Shown: one piece after another, positions 8,414 to 17,789 of the stretch
Position numbering within the stretch: the first letter of the stretch is position 1
Layout: each line of letters starts with the position of its first letter
Assembly (NCBI RefSeq): GCF_030705305.1
Contig: NZ_JAUZEE010000010.1
Span: 62,001 to 126,000, forward strand
Direction: 5' to 3'
Source: Leptothrix discophora
Lineage (GTDB): Bacteria; Pseudomonadota; Gammaproteobacteria; Burkholderiales; Burkholderiaceae_C
Length of the DNA: 64,000 nucleotides
Made by a program: the position numbers and the translations under genes
Notes under the pieces: model-generated
Told to the model about the DNA's origin: nothing
Seen by the model: only the letters and a program-made list of their open reading frames with translations
The model's database searches: none

Positions 8414-9427
8414 TCAGATGGCGCCTTCGACGCCGGCCTGGTGGGCCTGCTGGTCGGCGTGGTAGCTCGAACGCACCAGCGCGCCCACGGCGGCGTGGCT
8501 GAAGCCCATCTTGTAGGCCTCGTCCTCGAACATCCTGAAGGTGTCCGGGTGCACGTAGCGGCGCACCGGCAGGTGGTGGCCGCTGGGCGCGAGGTATTGG
8601 CCGAGGGTCAGCATGTCGACGTCGTGGGCACGCATGTCGCGCATGACCTCGAGGATCTCCTCGTCGGTCTCGCCCAGGCCGACCATCAGGCCGCTCTTGG
8701 TCGGCACGCCCGGCGCGAACTCTTTGAAGCGCTTGAGCAGGTTCAGGCTGAAGGCGTAGTCCGAGCCCGGGCGCGCTTCCTTGTACAGGCGCGGCACGGT
8801 CTCCATGTTGTGATTCATGACGTCCGGCGGCGCGGCCTTGAGGATCTCCAGCGCGCGGTCCATGCGGCCGCGGAAGTCGGGCGTCAGGATCTCGATGCGG
8901 GTGGCCGGCGACAGCTCGCGGGTGCGCTGGATGCATGCGACGAAGTGGCCGGCACCGCCATCGCGCAGGTCGTCCCGGTCAACGCTGGTGATGACCACGT
9001 AGCTCAGCTTGAGCGCGGCGATGGTCTTGGCCAGGTTCAGCGGCTCGGCGGTGTCGAGCGGGTCCGGACGGCCGTGGCCGACGTCGCAGAAGGGGCAGCG
9101 CCGGGTGCACTTGTCGCCCATGATCATGAAGGTCGCCGTGCCCTTGCCGAAGCACTCGCCGATGTTCGGGCAGCTCGCCTCCTCGCAGACCGTGTGCAGC
9201 TTGTGCTCGCGCAGGATCTCCTTGATCTCGTAGAAGCGCGTGGTCGGGCTGCCGGCCTTGACGCGGATCCAGTCGGGCTTCTTCAGCGTCTCGGCCGCCA
9301 CGACCTTGATGGGGATGCGCGCGGTCTTGGCCTGGGCCTTCTGCTTGGCGGTCGGGTCGTAGGCCGGCGGGGCCGACGCGGCGGCAGGGGTCGACGAATC
9401 GGGCGAGGACGGGTGGTCGGTGGACAT
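8414..9427 (-). CDS. lipA: Lipoyl synthase (radical SAM)
   Basis: The 337-residue enzyme inserts two sulfurs into protein-bound octanoyl groups. It has the auxiliary cluster motif C81-x4-C86-x5-C92 ([12 protein letters not shown]) and the radical-SAM motif C107-x3-C111-x2-C114 (CTRRCPFC). The C-terminal conserved serine region RSSYHADQQ is present. An N-terminal Ser/Pro-rich stretch of about 30 residues precedes the domain. It lies 101 bp downstream of lipB in the same orientation, the usual partnership for lipoate assembly on 2-oxoacid dehydrogenases and the glycine cleavage system. Confidence 0.96.
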   Translation of the reverse strand: MSTDHPSSPDSSTPAAASAPPAYDPTAKQKAQAKTARIPIKVVAAETLKKPDWIRVKAGSPTTRFYEIKEILREHKLHTVCEEASCPNIGECFGKGTATFMIMGDKCTRRCPFCDVGHGRPDPLDTAEPLNLAKTIAALKLSYVVITSVDRDDLRDGGAGHFVACIQRTRELSPATRIEILTPDFRGRMDRALEILKAAPPDVMNHNMETVPRLYKEARPGSDYAFSLNLLKRFKEFAPGVPTKSGLMVGLGETDEEILEVMRDMRAHDVDMLTLGQYLAPSGHHLPVRRYVHPDTFRMFEDEAYKMGFSHAAVGALVRSSYHADQQAHQAGVEGAI

Positions 9428-9528
9428 GTCGGAGGGACGTTGCGGGCTGCCGGTGGGCAGCGGAGCGGCCTGCGGGTCGAGGCTGGGGGAAAGGCCGTGC
9501 GGGATGGGTGCCAGGGTGCGGGCCGGGC

Positions 9529-10206
9529 TCAGGGCGCGAGCAGCGCGGCGAGCCGTTGGCCCAGTCGCTGGGCGGCATCCGGCACCTCCACGGCGAGGCC
9601 GAGTTTAGCGAGGTCGACCGTCTGAAGGCCCGCATATCCGCACGGGTTGATGCCGGCGAACGGCGCCAGATCCATCGCCACGTTCAGCGCCACGCCGTGG
9701 TAGGTCCGGTGTCGGCTGACCTTGATGCCCAGCGCGGAGATCTTGCCCAGGCCACGGAAAGGGTCGCGCGGATCGGCCGGGCCGGTCAGCGCGCGGTGGT
9801 CGAAGGGGTCGTCCAGGCGCACGTAGATGCCGGGCGCGCCGCCGACGCGGTGGCCGGTCACGCCCCAGATCGCGAGGGTGCGGATGACCGCTTCCTCGAT
9901 GCGGTAGACGTATTCCTTGACGTAAATGCCCAGGCGCTGGAGGTCGATCAGCGGGTAGGCCACCACCTGCCCTGGCCCGTGGTACGTGACCTGGCCGCCG
10001 CGGTTGGTCTGCACCACGGGGATGCCGGCGGGGGCGAGCACGTGGTCGGCCTGGCCGGCCAGGCCCTGGGTGTAGACCGGGTCGTGCTCGCACAGCCAGA
10101 TCTCGTCGGACGTGGCTTCGGTGCGGGCCTCGGTCCAGGCGCGCATCTCGGCATAGGTCGGCTCGTAGGGCAGGCGGCCACGCACGCGGATCAGGGGTTC
10201 GGACAT
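9529..10206 (-). CDS. lipB: Octanoyl-[acyl carrier protein]:protein octanoyltransferase
   Basis: The 225-residue protein transfers octanoate from ACP to lipoyl domains. It shows [12 protein letters not shown] at 69-80, the catalytic lysine K155 in [10 protein letters not shown] and catalytic cysteine C189 in GINPCGY, with TYHGVALNV between them. The ATG at 10206 ([10 protein letters not shown]) matches family N-termini; an in-frame GTG at 10227 would add seven residues. Neither has a clear Shine-Dalgarno sequence. It is followed by lipA. Confidence 0.94.
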   Translation of the reverse strand: MSEPLIRVRGRLPYEPTYAEMRAWTEARTEATSDEIWLCEHDPVYTQGLAGQADHVLAPAGIPVVQTNRGGQVTYHGPGQVVAYPLIDLQRLGIYVKEYVYRIEEAVIRTLAIWGVTGHRVGGAPGIYVRLDDPFDHRALTGPADPRDPFRGLGKISALGIKVSRHRTYHGVALNVAMDLAPFAGINPCGYAGLQTVDLAKLGLAVEVPDAAQRLGQRLAALLAP

Positions 10207-10335
10207 CGTCGGGATCGGGTGAAGCACGGGTCGGCGGTGGGCGCAAATTGTCGGCCATCGCCACCGTTTCGGAGGCCGCGCAAGAATCGGCCAACGCGGG
10301 CGACTGACCCGTCACCGTCCACCCTCAGGAACGCC

Positions 10336-11067
10336 ATGACGCATCGCCACCTTCCCCTCGTCGCCTTGCTGGGCCTGGCCTGGCTGACCGGCCCATCGGG
10401 CGCCGCGCTGGCCGCTTCGGTCGCCGACCGCATCGCCGCGCCACCAGCCGCGATGGAGAACGGCAAGGGCTACGCGCCGCAGTCACCGCTGCTGGCGGCC
10501 ATCCTCGACTACCGGGCCGGCCACTTCGACGTGGCTGCGCGGGCCTTCGCCACGCTGGCCCAGGCGGGCGATCCGGTCGCGATGCACGATCTGGCCGTCA
10601 TGCACCTGCGCGGCGAGGCACCCGGGGCCAGCGTCGCCACCGCCCGGCAATGGCTGGAAAAGGCCGCCGCCGCCGGCTTCGTCACGGCCCAGCTGGCGAT
10701 GTCCGAGCTGCACGAGAGCGGCCGGCTCGGCCGCAAGGATCCGGCCGCCGCCCTGCCCTGGCTGCAGGCCGCCGCTGACGCCGGCCATGTCGATGCGCAG
10801 ATCAACGTCGGCTCGGCCTACTACCTCGGGCGCGGCACGGCGCGTGACGAGCGCCAGGCGCTGCACTGGTATCGGGAAGCGGCCAAGGCCGGCGACGTCG
10901 GCGCGCAGTACCTGACCGCGTCGATGTACGAAGCCGGCCTCGGCACCGCCGCCGATGCCCGCCTCGCACGCTACTGGTACGACCTCGCGGCGCGTCAGGG
11001 CGATCCGGTCGCGCGCATCAAGCGCGGCGAGATGGACAAGGCGCTCAAGGCCGGCGTCGAGCCTTGA
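10336..11067 (+). CDS. Secreted Sel1-repeat protein
   Basis: The 243-residue protein begins with a signal peptide (about residues 1-26, cleavage after GAALA). The rest is made of Sel1-like helical repeats, seen as AARQWLEKAAAAGFVTAQ, LPWLQAAADAGHVDAQ, LHWYREAAKAGDVGAQ and YWYDLAARQGDPVA at a spacing of about 36 residues. Such proteins are periplasmic scaffolds; no specific partner is evident. The ATG at 10336 follows CAGGAA. The last 23 bp overlap the 3' end of the convergent msrQ gene. Confidence 0.85.
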   Translation: MTHRHLPLVALLGLAWLTGPSGAALAASVADRIAAPPAAMENGKGYAPQSPLLAAILDYRAGHFDVAARAFATLAQAGDPVAMHDLAVMHLRGEAPGASVATARQWLEKAAAAGFVTAQLAMSELHESGRLGRKDPAAALPWLQAAADAGHVDAQINVGSAYYLGRGTARDERQALHWYREAAKAGDVGAQYLTASMYEAGLGTAADARLARYWYDLAARQGDPVARIKRGEMDKALKAGVEP

Positions 11068-11737
11068 ACCAGGCCACCGTCGAACCCTTGGCCAGCCGGG
11101 CGGCGATCAGCACCACGACGATCGCCGCGTAGACCGACACCTCGTCGTAGCGGTGCTTGGCCGCGCGCATCCACAGAAAGTGCAGCAGGCCGAGCCCGAT
11201 GACCGGCCAGACCAGCTGGTGCAGCGCCTGCCAGCGGGCCGCGCCGAGCGCACGGATGGCCCGGTTGAACGAGGTCAGCGCCAGCGGCAGCAGGCCGACG
11301 AAGGCCGCGAAGCCGACCAGCGCGAACGGCCGCTTGTCGAGGTCGCGCACGATCGCGGCGGCATCGAAGCCCATGTCCAGCCAGGCATAGGACAGGAAGT
11401 GCAGCAGCGCATAGCCGAAGGCCGTCAGGCCCAGCATGCGGCGCCAGCGCGCCAGCGCCGGCAGCTTGGTCCACAGGCGCAGCGGCGTGATCGCCAGCGT
11501 GACGATCAGCAGCCGCAGCGTCCACAGGCCGGTGCCGCGCAGCAGGGCCTCGGCCGGGTTGGGACCGAGCCGGTCGGCCGCGATGCCCCAGATCCAGCCG
11601 GCCAGCGGCAGCAGCGCGATCAGCAGCACCAGTGGCTTGACCCACGGCCGCAGCAGCCAGGCCCCCCGGACGGCGGGCGGGTCGTGGCGGACCCGGGATC
11701 CGGCCTCGGGTCGGCTCACGGCGACGGCGCGATCCAT
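11045..11737 (-). CDS. msrQ: Haem-binding membrane subunit MsrQ of the MsrPQ system
   Basis: The 230-residue membrane protein has about six helices of the ferric-reductase-like type, with conserved histidines in LLHFLSYAWLD and LHQLVWPVIGLGLLHFLW that would bind haem b. It delivers quinol electrons to periplasmic MsrP. It starts 1 bp after the msrP stop codon (TGA at 11741-11739, ATG at 11737), so translation is coupled. Its 3' end overlaps that of the Sel1 gene by 23 bp. Confidence 0.93.
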   Translation of the reverse strand: MDRAVAVSRPEAGSRVRHDPPAVRGAWLLRPWVKPLVLLIALLPLAGWIWGIAADRLGPNPAEALLRGTGLWTLRLLIVTLAITPLRLWTKLPALARWRRMLGLTAFGYALLHFLSYAWLDMGFDAAAIVRDLDKRPFALVGFAAFVGLLPLALTSFNRAIRALGAARWQALHQLVWPVIGLGLLHFLWMRAAKHRYDEVSVYAAIVVVLIAARLAKGSTVAWFKARRRP

Positions 11738-11738
11738 T

Positions 11739-12752
11739 TCAGTAGTTCTTCTTCAGGTCCATGCCGGCATAGAGCTGGCCGACCTGGGCTTCGTAGCCGT
11801 TGAACATCAGCGTCGGGCGCTTCTTGGCGAAGACGCCGTCCTCGCCGATGCGGCGCTCGGTCGCCTGGCTCCAGCGCGGATGGTCCACCGCCGGATTGAC
11901 GTTCGAGTAGAAGCCGTATTCCTGCGCGGCGGCCTTGACCCAGGCGGTCGCCGGCTGCTTCTCGACCAGGCGGATCTTGACGATCGACTTGGCGCCCTTG
12001 AAGCCGTATTTCCAGGGCACCACCAGACGCAGCGGCGCACCGTTCTGGTTGGGCAGCACCTCGCCGTACATGCCGAAGGCCATCAGCGTCAGCGGGTGCA
12101 TCGCCTCGTCCAGGCGCAGTCCCTCGACATAGGGCCAGTCCAGCGTGCGCGAACCGACGAAGGGCATCTGCTTCGGGTCGGCCAGGGTCACGAACTCGAC
12201 GAACTTGGCGTTGCCTCGCGGCTCGACCTTCCTGAGCAGTTCGGCCACCGACCAGCCGACCCAGGGGATCACCATGGACCAGCCCTCGACGCAGCGCATG
12301 CGGTAGATGCGCTCTTCCATCGGCGCGAGCTTGAGCAAGGCCTCCAGATCGAACACGCCGGGCTTGTTGCACTCGCCCTCGACGCTGACGGTCCACGGCC
12401 GGGTCACGAACTTCTGCGCATTGCGGGCCGGGTCGGCCTTGTCGGTGCCGAACTCGTAGAAGTTGTTGTAGCCGGCCGCGTTGTCGAACTCGGTGAGCTT
12501 GTCCATCACGACCGCGCCAGCCACGGCGCTGCGCGCACCCGGCAGGGCCGCGCGCTTGCCCGGTCGGGTCACCATGGCGGCACCTTGCGCCAGCACGGGC
12601 AGGCCGCTGAGCGCGGTCGCCCCGGCCGCGACGCCCAACCCGGCCTGCTGCAGCCAGCGGCGCCGATCGGCATAGACCGCGAGCGGCGTGATCTCGCTGG
12701 GCACGGGATGGAGGTGGCCGGTCGAGCGGGGATTGAATCGGTGGGATGGCAT
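11739..12752 (-). CDS. msrP: Periplasmic methionine sulfoxide reductase catalytic subunit MsrP
   Basis: The 337-residue molybdopterin enzyme repairs oxidised methionines in periplasmic proteins. It has a twin-arginine signal ([10 protein letters not shown] followed by a hydrophobic stretch). The Mo-ligating cysteine is C154 in [10 protein letters not shown], and long segments such as [13 protein letters not shown] and [10 protein letters not shown] match E. coli MsrP closely. An ATG at 12770 is in frame, but AGGAG lies 6 nt before the ATG at 12752, so the shorter form is preferred. It forms an operon with msrQ. Confidence 0.95.
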   Translation of the reverse strand: MPSHRFNPRSTGHLHPVPSEITPLAVYADRRRWLQQAGLGVAAGATALSGLPVLAQGAAMVTRPGKRAALPGARSAVAGAVVMDKLTEFDNAAGYNNFYEFGTDKADPARNAQKFVTRPWTVSVEGECNKPGVFDLEALLKLAPMEERIYRMRCVEGWSMVIPWVGWSVAELLRKVEPRGNAKFVEFVTLADPKQMPFVGSRTLDWPYVEGLRLDEAMHPLTLMAFGMYGEVLPNQNGAPLRLVVPWKYGFKGAKSIVKIRLVEKQPATAWVKAAAQEYGFYSNVNPAVDHPRWSQATERRIGEDGVFAKKRPTLMFNGYEAQVGQLYAGMDLKKNY

Positions 12753-12847
12753 GCGCGCTCCTGGGGTCATGGGCGTGGACGTGTGACGCTCTGTCGCACG
12801 AACGCGGCCGATTCTTGCAGCGGGTCTGCACCCAGGCGCACGGGCAT

Positions 12848-12872
12848 GAAAAAAGCCGGTCAGGGACCGGCT
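12848..12872 (-). terminator. Rho-independent terminator of the cytochrome c4 gene
   Basis: Read leftward, AGCCGGT (12872-12866) pairs with ACCGGCT (12860-12854) around a short loop and is followed by six T (12853-12848). It lies 46 bp after the cytochrome stop codon. Confidence 0.8.
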
Positions 12873-12918
12873 CTCTCGGGGTGGCGCGCCAGTGGCTGGC
12901 GCGCGGAGGGGCGATGTC

Positions 12919-13572
12919 TCAGTACAGGCCGGCGATGTAGTCGGCGACGGCCTTGATCTCGCGGTCGTTCATCTTGGCGGCCACGCCGGTCATCTGCGCG
13001 CTGTTCTTGCGCACGCCGTCGCGGAAGTTCTTCAGCTGCGACTCGGTGTAGTCGGCATGCTGGCCGGCCACGCGGGGGTACTGGGCCGGGATGCCGGCAC
13101 CGGTCGGGCTGTGGCAGCCGGCACAGGCGGGGATGTTGCGGTCGGCGATGCCACCGCGGTAGATCTTCTCGCCCAGCACGACCAGGTCCTTGTTCTTCGC
13201 GAAACCGGGCTTGGCCTGCTTGCTGGCGTAGAAGGCGGCAACGTTCTTCATGTCCTCTTCGGACAGGCCGGACGCGAAGCCCTTCATGATCGCGTTGTCA
13301 CGCTTGCCGGACTTGAACTCGGTCAGCTGCTTGACCAGGTAGGCCGGGTGCTGGCCTTGCAGGATCGGGTTGGCGGGCGTGCCGCGCGAGCCGTCGGCGG
13401 TGTGGCAGGCGCCGCAAACCTGGCCGGAAATCGTCGCGCCCTTGGCGGGATCGACCTTGGCAGGAGCCGCTGCCTCGTTGGCCTGGGCCGGGGCGACCAC
13501 CATCAGCGAGGCCGACGCGGCCAGGGTGACGGCGCAAATCAATGCAAAGAGCGGCTTGGCAGGCGATTTCAT
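12919..13572 (-). CDS. Dihaem cytochrome c, c4 type
   Basis: The 217-residue protein has a signal peptide (cleavage about residue 31, after APAQA) and two haem motifs, CGACH at 53-57 and CAGCH at 150-154, in two homologous halves, each ending with a methionine-bearing segment (GFASGL and MTGVAAKM). Cytochromes c4 are periplasmic electron carriers between the bc1 complex and terminal oxidases. An upstream in-frame TTG at 13596 is less likely than the ATG at 13572, which gives a normal signal peptide. It is divergent from engB and ends in a terminator. Confidence 0.92.
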   Translation of the reverse strand: MKSPAKPLFALICAVTLAASASLMVVAPAQANEAAAPAKVDPAKGATISGQVCGACHTADGSRGTPANPILQGQHPAYLVKQLTEFKSGKRDNAIMKGFASGLSEEDMKNVAAFYASKQAKPGFAKNKDLVVLGEKIYRGGIADRNIPACAGCHSPTGAGIPAQYPRVAGQHADYTESQLKNFRDGVRKNSAQMTGVAAKMNDREIKAVADYIAGLY

Positions 13573-13609
13573 GGTGGACTGGGCTGAGAGATCCAAAACC
13601 CGACGATTT

Positions 13610-13615
13610 TACAAT
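13610..13615 (+). promoter_or_regulatory. -10 element of engB, 7 nt from the start codon
   Basis: TACAAT at 13610-13615 is a near-consensus -10 box; the ATG at 13623 lies 7 nt downstream, where transcription would begin. A second in-frame ATG at 13614 overlaps the hexamer and so cannot lie on such a transcript. No good -35 box is visible. Confidence 0.5.
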
Positions 13616-13622
13616 GCGCCCC

Positions 13623-14345
13623 ATGAGCCCGACACCCAACCCCGCCGAAGGTGGCGCGGACGCCACGCGCGCCGCCCTGGCCTGGGCCCACACCGCACGA
13701 TTCCTCACCACCGCGAGCAAGCTCGAACAGCTGCCTGCGCACGACTTGCCGGAGATCGCCTTCGTGGGCCGGTCGAACGCCGGCAAGTCCACCGCGATCA
13801 ACACCCTGGCGCAGCAACGCCAGCTGGCCTTCGCGTCCAAGACGCCCGGCCGCACCCAGCACGTCAACCTGTTCGAGGTCGGCCCCAAGGACGCGCCGCA
13901 TGCCTACTGGGCCGACCTGCCCGGCTACGGCTATGCCGCGGTCGAGCGGGCCGCCAAGCTGCGCTGGCAGGCCGTCATGGCCGACTACCTCGCGCTGCGC
14001 CGCAACCTCGGCGGCGTGGTGCAGATGGTCGACTCGCGCCACGGCTTCACCGCGCTGGACCGCCAGCTGCTGCAGTTCGTGCAGCCGCGCGTGGCCACCG
14101 GCGAGGTCAAGCTGCTGGTCGTGCTGACCAAGGCCGACAAGCTCAACCGCAAGGACGCCGCCGCCTCGCTGCGCAACGCGCAGGGCGTGCTCGGCGAGCT
14201 GGCCACCGAGGATTCGGACGTCGGCGTGGTCCTGTTCTCCGCACTCTCGAAGACCGGCGTCGGCGAGGTCGCGCAGGTGCTGCAGTCCTGGGCCCCGCCG
14301 CGCAACGCCGCCACCCCTCAGGAAGAAGCCCCCACCGATGTCTGA
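13623..14345 (+). CDS. engB: Ribosome biogenesis GTP-binding protein EngB (YihA)
   Basis: The 240-residue protein belongs to the TrmE-Era-EngA-EngB GTPase family and is needed for 50S subunit assembly. It has the P-loop GRSNAGKST (49-57), the G3 motif DLPGYGYA (about 99-106) and the G4 motif TKADKLNR (about 167). The start is assigned to 13623 because the -10 box lies just upstream. The last 8 bp overlap the start of the LacI-type gene. Confidence 0.94.
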   Translation: MSPTPNPAEGGADATRAALAWAHTARFLTTASKLEQLPAHDLPEIAFVGRSNAGKSTAINTLAQQRQLAFASKTPGRTQHVNLFEVGPKDAPHAYWADLPGYGYAAVERAAKLRWQAVMADYLALRRNLGGVVQMVDSRHGFTALDRQLLQFVQPRVATGEVKLLVVLTKADKLNRKDAAASLRNAQGVLGELATEDSDVGVVLFSALSKTGVGEVAQVLQSWAPPRNAATPQEEAPTDV

Positions 14346-15387
14346 CGACAACGACCTCCCCGCGACGCCGCCATCGCCCCTGGCGGCACGCCGCCGGCCG
14401 CAGATGGTCGACATCGCCCGGCTCGCCGGCGTGTCGGTCGCCACGGTGTCGCGGGCACTGAACGGTCACCCCGAGATCAGCGCCTCAACCCGGGAGCGCA
14501 TTTCCGAGCTGGCCCGCAGCCTCAACTACACGGTCAATGCCGGTGCCAAGAACCTGCGCACCAAGGGCAACCGGACCGTCGCGGTCGTGGTGCCGCGCGA
14601 CCCGGCCGCGCCGCAGCCGATCAGCGACCCCTTCCTGCTGGCCATGATCGGCCGGCTGGCGGACGCGCTGACCAGCCGCGGCTACGACATGCTGCTGTCG
14701 CGCACGCCAGCCGACCAGATCGCGGCGCTGCATGCGTCGGGCACGGCGGTCGGCATCGTCCAGCTGGGCCAGTGGCACGACAGCGGCTCGCTCGAAGCGG
14801 CCGCCCGGGCCGGCGTGCCGCTGGTCGTGTGGGGCGCGCCCCTGCCCGACATCGGCTACTGCTGCGTCGGCTGCGACAACCGGGAAGGCGGCCACCTGGC
14901 CACCGCCCACCTGCTGGCCGAAGGACGCCGCCACATCGCCTTCATCGGTGACCTGTCCACGCCCGAGCCGGCCGAGCGCTGGCAAGGCTACCGGCAGGCC
15001 CTGGCCGAACAGGGCCTGACGCCCGCCCCGGCGCTGCACCTGACCGAGACGACCGACCTGGCGCACACCCGCAGCACCGTGCAGGCCATGCTCGACAGCG
15101 GCACGCCGGTGGACGGCATCGTCTGCTGCAGCGACATCCTGGCGATCGCCGCGATGGCCGCCGTGCGCGCGCACGGCCTGCGCGTGCCCGAGGACGTGGC
15201 CGTCACCGGCTACGACGACATCAGCTGGGCCAGCCATGCCGAACCGCCGCTGACCACCGTGCGCCAGCCGATCGAGCCAGCCGCCGATGCGCTGGTCGCT
15301 GCCCTGATGGAACAGGCCGCCGGCCAGCCGACCGCCAGCGTCGTGCTGCCGGTCGAACTGGTGGTGCGGCGCAGCTCCACGGGCTGA
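14338..15387 (+). CDS. LacI-family transcriptional regulator
   Basis: The 349-residue protein has an N-terminal LacI helix-turn-helix (about 23-43, MVDIARLAGVSVATVSRALNG), a hinge region and a periplasmic-binding-protein-like effector domain (about 75-345) ending in the conserved DALVAALMEQ and VELVVRRS. The effector is presumably a sugar or nucleoside. No sugar operon flanks it, so the targets are elsewhere or are the neighbouring genes. Its ATG lies inside the last codons of engB (8-bp overlap), implying co-transcription with this housekeeping gene, which is unusual for a catabolic regulator. Confidence 0.92.
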   Translation: MSDDNDLPATPPSPLAARRRPQMVDIARLAGVSVATVSRALNGHPEISASTRERISELARSLNYTVNAGAKNLRTKGNRTVAVVVPRDPAAPQPISDPFLLAMIGRLADALTSRGYDMLLSRTPADQIAALHASGTAVGIVQLGQWHDSGSLEAAARAGVPLVVWGAPLPDIGYCCVGCDNREGGHLATAHLLAEGRRHIAFIGDLSTPEPAERWQGYRQALAEQGLTPAPALHLTETTDLAHTRSTVQAMLDSGTPVDGIVCCSDILAIAAMAAVRAHGLRVPEDVAVTGYDDISWASHAEPPLTTVRQPIEPAADALVAALMEQAAGQPTASVVLPVELVVRRSSTG

Positions 15388-15412
15388 GCAGCCCCGGCGC
15401 GGACCCTGGTCC

Positions 15413-17740
15413 TCAGGGTCGGCCCAGCCGCAGGAACAGGCCCAGGCTGCCCTGCGGCGCCCAGGTCGTGCCGAAGTAGAGCGGCCCCAGTCCCGTGTCG
15501 GCGCCGACGAACAGGCTGCTGCCCGGACGCAGCGTGCGCAGGTCGGCCTGGCCGGCACGGCGCCAGGCGTTGCCGGTCTCCAGCGTGGCGCCGGCGAAGA
15601 AGCCGCGCGTCAGCACCGGCTGCGTGTTCAGCCGCAGCGTCCAGGTCAGGCGCGCCAGCAGCGTCGCGTTGCCGTTGAGCTGGTCGACCGCATAGCCCGA
15701 CAGGTTGTGGAAGCCGCCCAGCGAATACGCCTGGCGGCCCAGCAGCGGGCTCTGGCTGGCCTGGCGCCAGCGCAGGCCGGCGTCGATCGTGTGCGGGCCG
15801 TCGCTGGCAACGCGCTGGGCGTCCAGCTCGTAGCGGCGGTAGTCCTCGCGGACCTCGTCCCCGCCGTCGGGGCGCAGCAGGCGGCGGCCGGCCTCGGCCT
15901 GCAGCCGCAGCCGGTGGCCGCTGCGCGGGAAGCTGACGTGGTCGAGCTGGTCGATCAGCAGCAGCGCGCGCAGGCCACGCTCGCGGCTGCGCTCGCGGTC
16001 CGGGCCAGCGGCTCCGGCGAGCGAGCCGCCCTCACGCGTCAGCTCGGCCACCAGCAGCTCGCGCAGGCTGGCCAGGCCGATGCGCCATTCGCCCAGCGCG
16101 CCCAGCGATCGCCCCACGTCCAGGCCGAGCCGGCCGGCGGTGCGGGCCTGTCGGGCGGTCAGCACCGCGGCGGCGGCATCCTGCCCAGGCGCGATCGGCT
16201 CGTGGACATCCAGCCGGCGACGTTCCAGTTCAACCTGCAGCGCGACAAAGACCTGCGCGCCGCCGGACGACACCGCGCCGACGGGCTGGTAGACCTCGCT
16301 GAACCAGCGCGGCACCGAGCCGATCTGCGCCCGGTTGCGCCACTCCGCACCGCGCGCGCTGAGCCAGTGCCGGTTGTGGCCCAGCTTGAGGTTGAAGTCG
16401 CCACGGCCGGCGAAGTCGCTGGCCATTTCCAGGCCGAGCCGGAAGTAGTCCGGTCCCCAGGGCTTCTCGACCAGCGAGAAGACCAGGCCGGTGCCGGCCG
16501 GAAGGTCTTCCAGGCGGTAGTCGGCATGCAGGTAGTCGCCGGTGGCGGACAGCACGCGGGTGTCGGCCTCGACCCGGTCGAGGTCGAAGGCGGTGCCAGG
16601 CCGGCTGGCCAGCGCCTCGGCCTGCAGCTCGGGCTGGCTGATGTCGGCACCCTCGAAGCGCAGGCTGGCGATCGGCGCGGCAGGTGTCGCAGGACGCAGC
16701 CGTCGGTCCAGCAGCGCCTGCCAGCGGTCTTCCGGCAGGGCCAGCGCCTGCAGCTGCGGCAGCATCGCGGTGGCGGCCTGCTGGCCACGCGCGATCAGCT
16801 CGCGCGAGCGGCCGAAGTCGGCCGAGCTGAGCGAGCCCAGTGCCGGCGCGATCAGCAGGTCATGTCCGGGCCGCAGGCTGGCCAGCGAACGCTGCACGTT
16901 CTGCTCGGTCAGGATGTTGATCATCTGCGCCGTCAGGCCGACCACCGTGCCCAGCGTCTCGCGCCCGGCCAGCGGCGTGCCGACGTTGACGGCGATGACC
17001 ACGTCGGCGCCCTGACGGCGGGCCACCTCGACCGGCAGGTTGTCGACCAGCCCGCCGTCGCCGAGCAGCCGACCTTGCACGTCCGAGGGCGGGAAGACAC
17101 CAGGAACGGACATGCTCGCGCGCAGCGCCTGCGCCAGGTCGCCACGCGAGAAGACCACGGCAGCGCCGGACTCCATGTCGGTCGCGACGGCCCGGAACGG
17201 GATCGGCAGGCGGTCGAAATCGGACACCGCGCGCACCGACAGCGTGCGGCGGCGCAACAGCAGTTCGAGGCCCCGGCTGGAGACCGGGCCGAGCGGCAGC
17301 ATCGGCGTGCCGTCGCGGCCCAGGCCGATCTCGATGACGGGCGAGATCTCCTGGTCCTCGTCCTTGCGACGCGGCGGCAGCGATTCGCGCGGCAGGCGGT
17401 TGGCGAACAGCGCCTCCCAGTCGAGGTCCTGCAGCGCCAGTTCGAGCTGGGCCGCGCCCATGCCCGAGGCGTGCAGGCCGCCGATGATGGCGCCCATCGA
17501 GGTGCCGGCGATCAGGTCGACGGGGATGCGCTCGCGCTGCAGCACCTGCAGCACGCCGACATGGGCCAGCCCGCGCGCGCCGCCGCCCGAGAGCACCAGT
17601 CCGACGCAGGGCCTGAGCCCGCGTGCCAGGCCGCAGACCGGCAGCGGCGCATCGGCCCTGTGCGGCAAGGGCTCGGCGCTGAACGCACCGGTCAGGCCCA
17701 GGGACAGCAGAAGGCCCGGGATCGTTCTTCGCAAGCGCAT
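15413..17740 (-). CDS. PlpD-like patatin phospholipase with outer-membrane barrel (type Vd autotransporter)
   Basis: The 775-residue protein has a signal peptide (about 1-22), then a patatin domain with the oxyanion motif GGGARG (52-57), the nucleophile motif GTSMG (79-83) and a catalytic DGG near residue 225. A POTRA-like segment follows (about 345-420), then a C-terminal 16-strand-type barrel of the Omp85/BamA kind ending FGTTWAPQGSLGLFLRLGRP. This order matches PlpD of Pseudomonas aeruginosa, which secretes a phospholipase A. A role in lipid turnover or virulence-like lysis is inferred. A CAGAAT hexamer lies 6 nt before the start. Confidence 0.88.
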   Translation of the reverse strand: MRLRRTIPGLLLSLGLTGAFSAEPLPHRADAPLPVCGLARGLRPCVGLVLSGGGARGLAHVGVLQVLQRERIPVDLIAGTSMGAIIGGLHASGMGAAQLELALQDLDWEALFANRLPRESLPPRRKDEDQEISPVIEIGLGRDGTPMLPLGPVSSRGLELLLRRRTLSVRAVSDFDRLPIPFRAVATDMESGAAVVFSRGDLAQALRASMSVPGVFPPSDVQGRLLGDGGLVDNLPVEVARRQGADVVIAVNVGTPLAGRETLGTVVGLTAQMINILTEQNVQRSLASLRPGHDLLIAPALGSLSSADFGRSRELIARGQQAATAMLPQLQALALPEDRWQALLDRRLRPATPAAPIASLRFEGADISQPELQAEALASRPGTAFDLDRVEADTRVLSATGDYLHADYRLEDLPAGTGLVFSLVEKPWGPDYFRLGLEMASDFAGRGDFNLKLGHNRHWLSARGAEWRNRAQIGSVPRWFSEVYQPVGAVSSGGAQVFVALQVELERRRLDVHEPIAPGQDAAAAVLTARQARTAGRLGLDVGRSLGALGEWRIGLASLRELLVAELTREGGSLAGAAGPDRERSRERGLRALLLIDQLDHVSFPRSGHRLRLQAEAGRRLLRPDGGDEVREDYRRYELDAQRVASDGPHTIDAGLRWRQASQSPLLGRQAYSLGGFHNLSGYAVDQLNGNATLLARLTWTLRLNTQPVLTRGFFAGATLETGNAWRRAGQADLRTLRPGSSLFVGADTGLGPLYFGTTWAPQGSLGLFLRLGRP

Positions 17741-17746
17741 CGGACC

Positions 17747-17752
17747 ATTCTG
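17747..17752 (-). promoter_or_regulatory. Possible -10 element of the patatin gene, 6 nt from its start
   Basis: Read leftward, CAGAAT spans 17752-17747 and the ATG begins at 17740. This is the weakest of the leaderless-type arrangements because the first base of the hexamer is not T and there is no -35 box. Confidence 0.25.
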
Positions 17753-17789
17753 CCCGGCGGCATGCCTCGCCTGGGTTCAATGCACGGCG

